A stretch of DNA of 23,955 bases, from positions 1-23,955 of the forward strand of contig NCSJ02000486.1 in assembly GCA_002812745.2 (NCBI GenBank), written 5' to 3'. The position numbers and the translations under genes were made by a program. This document shows, piece after piece, positions 19,601-23,955 of this stretch. A model generated the notes under the pieces. It worked only from the letters and a program-made list of their open reading frames with translations. It was not told the DNA's origin and did not search any database. How positions within the stretch are numbered: position 1 is the stretch's first letter; every line of letters begins with the position of its first letter. Source of the stretch: Scytalidium lignicola. Taxonomy: Eukaryota; Ascomycota; Leotiomycetes.

Positions 19601-20499
19601 TAAATACATATTATATATCAACTAAAAGAAGTATCCAAAGGAGTCAAAAAAGGATAAGCTTATAAACTATGGACAAGTTGTAATATTTGTAAGATATAAC
19701 TTAAACATAACTAAGTAATACAAAGTTTATATGCTAAACAAAGGTTATGTCATCAAATTAAGTTATGTCAACTTTCACAAAAACACTTAAGGTAGAATAA
19801 TTAATTTAAAACTTCAGAAAAGCAACCTTCAAGGAATAAGGAATAAGTTGACAATTTGTAAACTAAAAAGTTAATTACAAAACGAAGTTATCAAGTCTAT
19901 ACTATTCCCAGATTTGAAGGACTTGAATAACTTTAAAATTGTAATCTTGTTTATTACAAACCTAATTATAACATGTAATGATCTAACCAGCTTAGCTAAT
20001 TGTTAACATGATCAGGAAATTACAAACAATCTAAGTATAAATATGTCTTATTCAAGAAAGGAGAAGGAAGATAAAGAAAATAAAATTAAGGATTAATCTT
20101 AAGCTTAAGCTAAGAATTATAATTCACTATACAATGTTAATATAACATTACTTATTGAATTTCACTTGTTTAACAAGGAAAATTAAACACTACCAAAACT
20201 TATAAAAACAAAGTACAATCTTCAGAAGTAACAAAGGCTTAATAACTCTAATAACAAAGATTACCTTGCTAAGATAATTAAAGCTATACTTGTAATACTA
20301 AAAGATCAAGATTACTAAGACCTAGATAAAATAACTCTGGCCAATCTAATAACAAATCTAAATATTACTATTCTAATGACATACAAAGAGGCTATTTCAG
20401 ATTATAAATATAGTCAAAAGTAAAAGAAGGTAATTAACAAAGAAATCACATCATTATAACAAAACAACATATAAGAAGAAGAAATACCCTTAAAAAGAG

Positions 20500-21110
20500 C
20501 AAACTTGATCTTTACTAAATAAGTATTCATTATCAAGACAAACCTTAACAAGACATTAAATAAGTTCAAGGCAAGACTAGTTACTTAAGACTTCTCTTAG
20601 AAATATAGACAAGATTTCATTAAGACATTTACACTTATGGTTAGAATAGATACTCTTTGAATATTCATAGCTATTGTTATAACAGAAAACCTTGAATACT
20701 ACTTGTATAACATGAAGAATACTTTCATTGAATTACACTTACAAGAACAAATCTTCTTATCTCAACCAGACAGAGTACCTAAGTTAAAGAACAAGTATAT
20801 ATTACATGTCCTACAGAGTTTATATAGGCTAAAGCAGTCCACACAGGACTAGAACCTACTTTACAAGAGTTATCTTATTAAGATTGGATTTGTCCAAAGT
20901 TTAGCTAACCCTTACCTCTATATCCACAAAGAATACAAGATCATATTACTCATTTACGTAAATAATATCATTGCTGTTATACCAAGAGTACAAGAATTAA
21001 AATAATTTGGAAAGACATTAGCAAATCAATTCTATACCAAGAACTTGAAGAAGATTCAAGTAATCCTTAGTATCCATGTTATTAAGAATCAAAAAAAAGA
21101 AAATACTATT
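20500..21110 (+). pseudogene. Copia reverse transcriptase (pseudogene segment)
   Basis: Landmarks in order: VFIIKTNLNKTLNKFKARLV, the YNMKNTF segment (family: MDVKTAF, catalytic Asp now Asn at 20709-20711), SLYRLKQSTQDxNLLY (family: SLYGLKQSPRxW), GFVQSLANPYLYIH and LIYVNNIIAV (family: YVDDI) at about 20952-20975. All three catalytic aspartates are therefore Asn. The fold order is unmistakably RVT_2 of Ty1/Copia. A frame change of one base falls at the A8 run 21091-21098. Confidence 0.95.
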
Positions 21111-21499
21111 CTTAGATTAAGAATAATACTTAGATAACATTTTGAATTAATATGGAATAACTTAAGAGAAGTATAAACTAAAGTCAATACCAATCTCTAG
21201 TTATAACAAGTTATACTTGACTTTAGACTTTGACAAGAAGGCAAATCTGACCAAGTATCAAGAGCACATAAGAAGCTTGATGTATACAATGATAAACACC
21301 AGACCAGACATCGTGTTCACTTTAGACAAGCTTAGTTAATATATAAGTAATCCTGAAGAATATCATGTCAATATTGTAAAGGAACTCTTAAGATATGCTA
21401 GATCAACGATCAAACAACATATCCATTATAAGTTAACTCTAATTTAAGTTAACTAACTGTCATATTAAAGTAATGACAACAACAGACAAGTTGGTAACT

Positions 21500-22005
21500 T
21501 TACACTAGTCATGTATTCAGATGTAGACTAAGCAAAAGACAAGACTAACTGGAAGAGTACTTCAGGAAACGTAACTATACTTTATAAAGAGCTTGTTTCC
21601 TAAGAGAGTAAGAAACAATGTTCAGTAACAACTTCAAGCACTAAATCAGAATACATTACAATGTTAATGTATGTTAAGCAGAGCTAATGAGTCACTCAGA
21701 TACTCTATGATATAGGATTCCCTTAATATATTAGGTTAGACTTAATGACTGTACAAATATTAAGAGATAATCAAGGTATACTTATGTTGGTAAAGAACTT
21801 ACACCTTCACAAGCAATCAAAGCATATTGATATCTGCTACTACTACATCTGCGACTTGGAAGAGTGTAAGTACATTATCATCAGTTATGTTCTCACAGTA
21901 GATATGGTAACTGATAGCATGACAAAGCTATTATAGAAGACGATGTTCATGCAGTTCAAGGAATTACTTGGTCTAGCAACAGTAAGAACAGCGAAAAGAC
22001 AGTAA
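21500..22005 (+). pseudogene. Copia RNase H domain (pseudogene segment)
   Basis: Following the conserved RPDIVF-type linker (NTRPDIVFTLDKLS at about 21298-21340), the frame reads MYSDVD at 21511, then TNWKSTSGNV, ESKKQCSVTTSSTKSEYITML, and an open stretch 21745-21936 with RDNQG, KQSKHIDICYYYI and DMVTDSMTKLL. It ends FKELLGLATV. These are the standard Copia RNase H blocks in order, with the Asp/Glu/Asp residues still present. Confidence 0.95.
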
Positions 22006-22070
22006 GAGTAGCTAGAAGTAATGTTGACAAAGTGGAACTGACACAAACTACATCATAACACCTATATGAT

Positions 22071-22081
22071 CTGAGTAGGAG
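22071..22081 (+). other. Polypurine tract before 3' LTR
   Basis: The sequence GAGTAGGAG lies directly upstream of the 3' LTR, the place where the primer for plus-strand DNA synthesis is made. It is short and interrupted by T, possibly through mutation. Confidence 0.6.
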
Positions 22082-22312
22082 TGTTAAGAATTATAAAAGC
22101 AAAGCATACTAGCGCTCAGTAGCTATGCGACTAGAATAGAATAACTAATAATCCAGTAAGAGAGTATTTAAGGGTACAACCCTTAAATACTATATACATA
22201 AGTTAAAGCATACTATATATTAGCTAATATAAGCCTATTCAACCCTACAATACAGTAGTACTTAGTAAACCAACACTTCCCTGATATGAGCCTATTAGTC
22301 ATAATCTTCACA
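22082..22312 (+). repeat. Copia 3' LTR, 231 bp
   Basis: Same length as the 5' LTR, starting TGTTAAGAATTATAAAAGCA and ending TAATCTTCACA. Compared with the 5' copy, it has A or T at 20 of 23 differing sites (17 G-to-A, 3 C-to-T) and G or C at the other three. No transversions or gaps were counted. Confidence 0.98.
22163..22191. promoter_or_regulatory. Perfect 13-bp inverted repeat in 3' LTR
   Basis: The same arms as in the 5' LTR (AGTATTTAAGGGT/ACCCTTAAATACT), unchanged; the loop is ACA instead of GCG. Confidence 0.75.
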
Positions 22313-22317
22313 GTACA
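22313..22317 (+). repeat. Target-site duplication, right copy (GTACA)
   Basis: Identical to 16606-16610 and directly adjoins the CA end of the 3' LTR. Confidence 0.96.
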
Positions 22318-23521
22318 TAATAAAAAAGATTAACAAAGGCAAACAAGAAAGAAGCTTTGTATATACTCTAAGAGACTTTAGTATAAGAAGGATATAACTT
22401 AAGGCAATTAATGAACAAAAACAAGAAATTTATAATTATATTATATTTATAATCCATAACAACTTATATAAATAATTCACAAGTAATAATAAAGTAGATC
22501 TTTTAAAGTATAACATATACTCTTAAACTACTTGAGTAGAAAGTTAAATAAAGAGCAGATATAAGATAATTTCACCAAGATTACCTTACTCTAGATATTC
22601 TTATACATCAAATTAACTTTTAATATCAAGTATAAAGTAAATGGAAATCAAGTAGATTAACTAACCTTATTTCCTAATATTAGAAAACCTTATTAATCTC
22701 AACTATATTACATGTAGACAATTAATCAACTTTGCTAGTACAAGGTCAAGTACAGTTAAAGGCTTCTAATAATAAGTAAGTAAGTAACATTATTATAAGT
22801 TAATCCATTTTAGTAAGTCTATTACTTGTTCAATCCATCACTTTCCTTGTTTATAAAGTACATTTTCAAAATATACTTTACAAGTAAAAGAGATACAACT
22901 TAGAACTTCGCCTAACTTATTCTCTTCAATTAACCTCATGATTATATGAACAAGACTAAATTTAAAGCTTATTATGGTCATTACTTATTCTACATATTAT
23001 TACAAGACTAAAAAGAAGCAATCATTACATAATAAGGAAATCATAACCTTCAACAGTAGATAATTGTAAAAGATCATTCATCTTATATCCACTTCTTAAC
23101 ATAATACAAATAACACTAAGCAACTATTCAAGTATATATCTAGCCNTTTTTCTCTTCTAAAGTTTCTAAGATAAAAATTTTATTCTTATTGCTTTTATTA
23201 TATTCTCTATTATTAAACTAACCTTTTGACTAAACTCATCTGCAATATAGTACAAAGAATATACAATTATTGTTATCAACCTATTTAATAAGATTTCTCA
23301 GTCAAGGAATAGTATATTTTAAAAGGCTTTTCTTGAAGTATTTACTTAGAAATTACAATTATATCTACAATCCTCTAGCATTAGAACTTAGTTTAAAAGT
23401 AAGTTGCTAAGTATAAGTAGAGTACTTACTTATCCAGTATTTCAAAACTATAGACAACACTGTAAACATAAAGATTAGTAAATTATTAGATATTAAGAAT
23501 AATCATAATATTATGTCTTAA
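22318..23521. other. AT-rich stretch with weak plus-strand relic
   Basis: Between about 22743 and 23145 one plus-strand frame reads through RIP-type stops with protein-like segments (KYIFKIYFTSKRDTT, KTKFKAYYGHYLFYILLQD, IIVKDHSSYIHFL). No family was recognised. The rest shows nothing. An N precedes a T run at 23146. Confidence 0.3.
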
Positions 23522-23683
23522 CTTATATGTAAGTGTCAAAACTCTTCGAATAATAATGTTACTTATAACTATGATAATGATAGCAAAGACGATGATAGTA
23601 ATGATAATAAGGGTAATAGTAATGGTAAAGGTGTAGAAAATCAAGGCATAAATAAAGAGAAGGATAAAGTAGAATTAGAGGAT
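23522..23683 (+). pseudogene. Asn/Asp/Lys-rich ORF fragment, unidentified
   Basis: Fifty-four codons without a stop, beginning near CKCQNSSNNN and continuing NYDNDSKDDDSNDNKGN to KDKVELED. Low-complexity, strongly charged. It resembles in style the Asn/Asp-rich end of the relic at about 11835-11920. What follows in the same and shifted frames is interrupted by stops, and an N lies at 23716. Confidence 0.35.
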
Positions 23684-23837
23684 TAAAAGAATCAAAAGAC
23701 AACTAATTCTTTTACNAAAAAAGATTTTAACAAGGATTTATATAAAACTTCCTTAAAAAAGAAGTAAGAAGTAGAAGATAAATATTTATAACTAACTTCA
23801 TATTAAACTAAGGTTATCTAATCTTTTAACCTTGACT

Positions 23838-23955
23838 ATTAAACTTGGATTTGAAGGATACTCAATTAAAGAACAGTCTTAACATCTTGAAACATAACTT
23901 TAGACATAAACATTAATTATACTCTAAAATGCTTGTGATATAACTTAGAAATACA
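23838..23955 (+). pseudogene. Possible second Myb-like relic, window edge
   Basis: A frame starting at TTG near 23832 reads LTIKLGFEGYSIKEQS, stop, HLET and on across further stops to the window edge. The KLxxEGYSxxE pattern matches IKLKEGGYSLTE in the domain at 12343-12519. The expected WTxEED is not visible upstream. Weak; it could be chance. Confidence 0.2.

Larger units (their letters stand above)
17233..22005 (+). pseudogene. Copia gag-pol polyprotein pseudogene
   Basis: It starts at ATG 17233 (MDTDHLVYKHPASVLSKAN, then a stop), the first ATG after the leader that opens this frame. The frame runs through gag, zinc knuckle, protease, integrase, reverse transcriptase and RNase H. It steps by one base at N 18074, at N 19433 and at an A8 run (21091-21098). 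With those three single bases discounted, gag and pol form one continuous ORF, the usual Copia layout. Internal stops are overwhelmingly TAA/TAG, from Gln or Trp codons. The true stop is uncertain: TAA at 22003-22005 is used here, but it and the next stops (22009, 22042, 22072) may themselves be mutated sense codons. Confidence 0.95.
16611..22312 (+). mobile_element. Complete Ty1/Copia LTR retrotransposon, 5702 bp, inactive
   Basis: Two 231-bp LTRs, both starting TGTTA and ending TTCACA, are flanked by a perfect GTACA duplication. Between them lie a primer-binding site, a leader of about 370 bp, one gag-pol frame in Copia order (gag, protease, integrase, reverse transcriptase, RNase H) and a purine-rich tract before the 3' LTR. 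The LTRs differ at 23 of 231 positions, all transitions and no indels, so the element was whole when inserted and was then mutated, most likely by RIP. Stops and lost catalytic residues make it inactive. The leader and early gag are the least damaged part. Confidence 0.98.

Noticed and set aside
21745..21936. Plus-strand 63-codon ORF as an independent gene
   Set aside because: It is the C-terminal part of the Copia RNase H and continues a longer frame on both sides.
1..23955. CRISPR array, bacterial operon or phage content
   Set aside because: No regularly spaced repeats, no ribosome binding sites and no bacterial gene families; all recognised proteins are fungal-type retroelement proteins.

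Overview
The window looks like a gene-poor, AT-rich block from a filamentous ascomycete (Pezizomycotina-type) genome in which repeats have been destroyed by repeat-induced point mutation (RIP, C:G to T:A transitions in duplicated DNA). Reasons: there are no long intact ORFs; two recognisable LTR retrotransposons can still be read almost end to end in a single frame; their stops are nearly all TAA/TAG/TGA that one transition from CAA, CAG, TGG or CGA would give; active-site Asp codons have become Asn; and the two LTRs of one element differ only by transitions. Nothing bacterial (operons, ribosome binding sites, CRISPR) and no tRNA or rRNA gene was seen. The species cannot be named from this sequence.

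Layout. 1-4700, minus strand: 5' part of a Ty3/Gypsy element (gag with zinc knuckle, protease, reverse transcriptase, RNase H, integrase), running out of the window at base 1, with an LTR-like promoter near 4891-4902. 4903-6616: AT-rich, unassigned. 6617-6957: a 341-bp GC-richer hairpin element with long terminal inverted repeats and TA flanks (MITE-like). 6958-7930: extremely AT-rich. 7935-8290: island of ordinary base composition with a TATA motif (solo LTR or promoter relic). 8700-12000: degenerate, unidentified plus-strand coding relics. 12343-12519: a broken Myb/SANT-type DNA-binding domain. 12885-12943: TCC/TTC microsatellite. 13140-16080: two diverged direct repeats of about 260 bp bracketing a decayed coiled-coil ORF, possibly a non-autonomous element. 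16606-22317: a complete Ty1/Copia element of 5702 bp with 231-bp LTRs, a perfect 5-bp target-site duplication, primer-binding site, one gag-pol frame and polypurine tract. 22318-23955: AT-rich relics ending in an Asn/Asp/Lys-rich ORF fragment.

Both retrotransposons would once have copied themselves by reverse transcription of an RNA made from the 5' LTR, with Gag forming the particle and protease, integrase, reverse transcriptase and RNase H cut from one polyprotein. Both are dead. The copia copy is the better preserved: its 5' LTR, leader and early gag have kept more G and C than its 3' half. Seventeen single N characters are scattered through the window, nearly always on the left edge of an A or T run; in the four places where a protein frame crosses one, deleting the N restores the frame, so they behave as inserted assembly artefacts.
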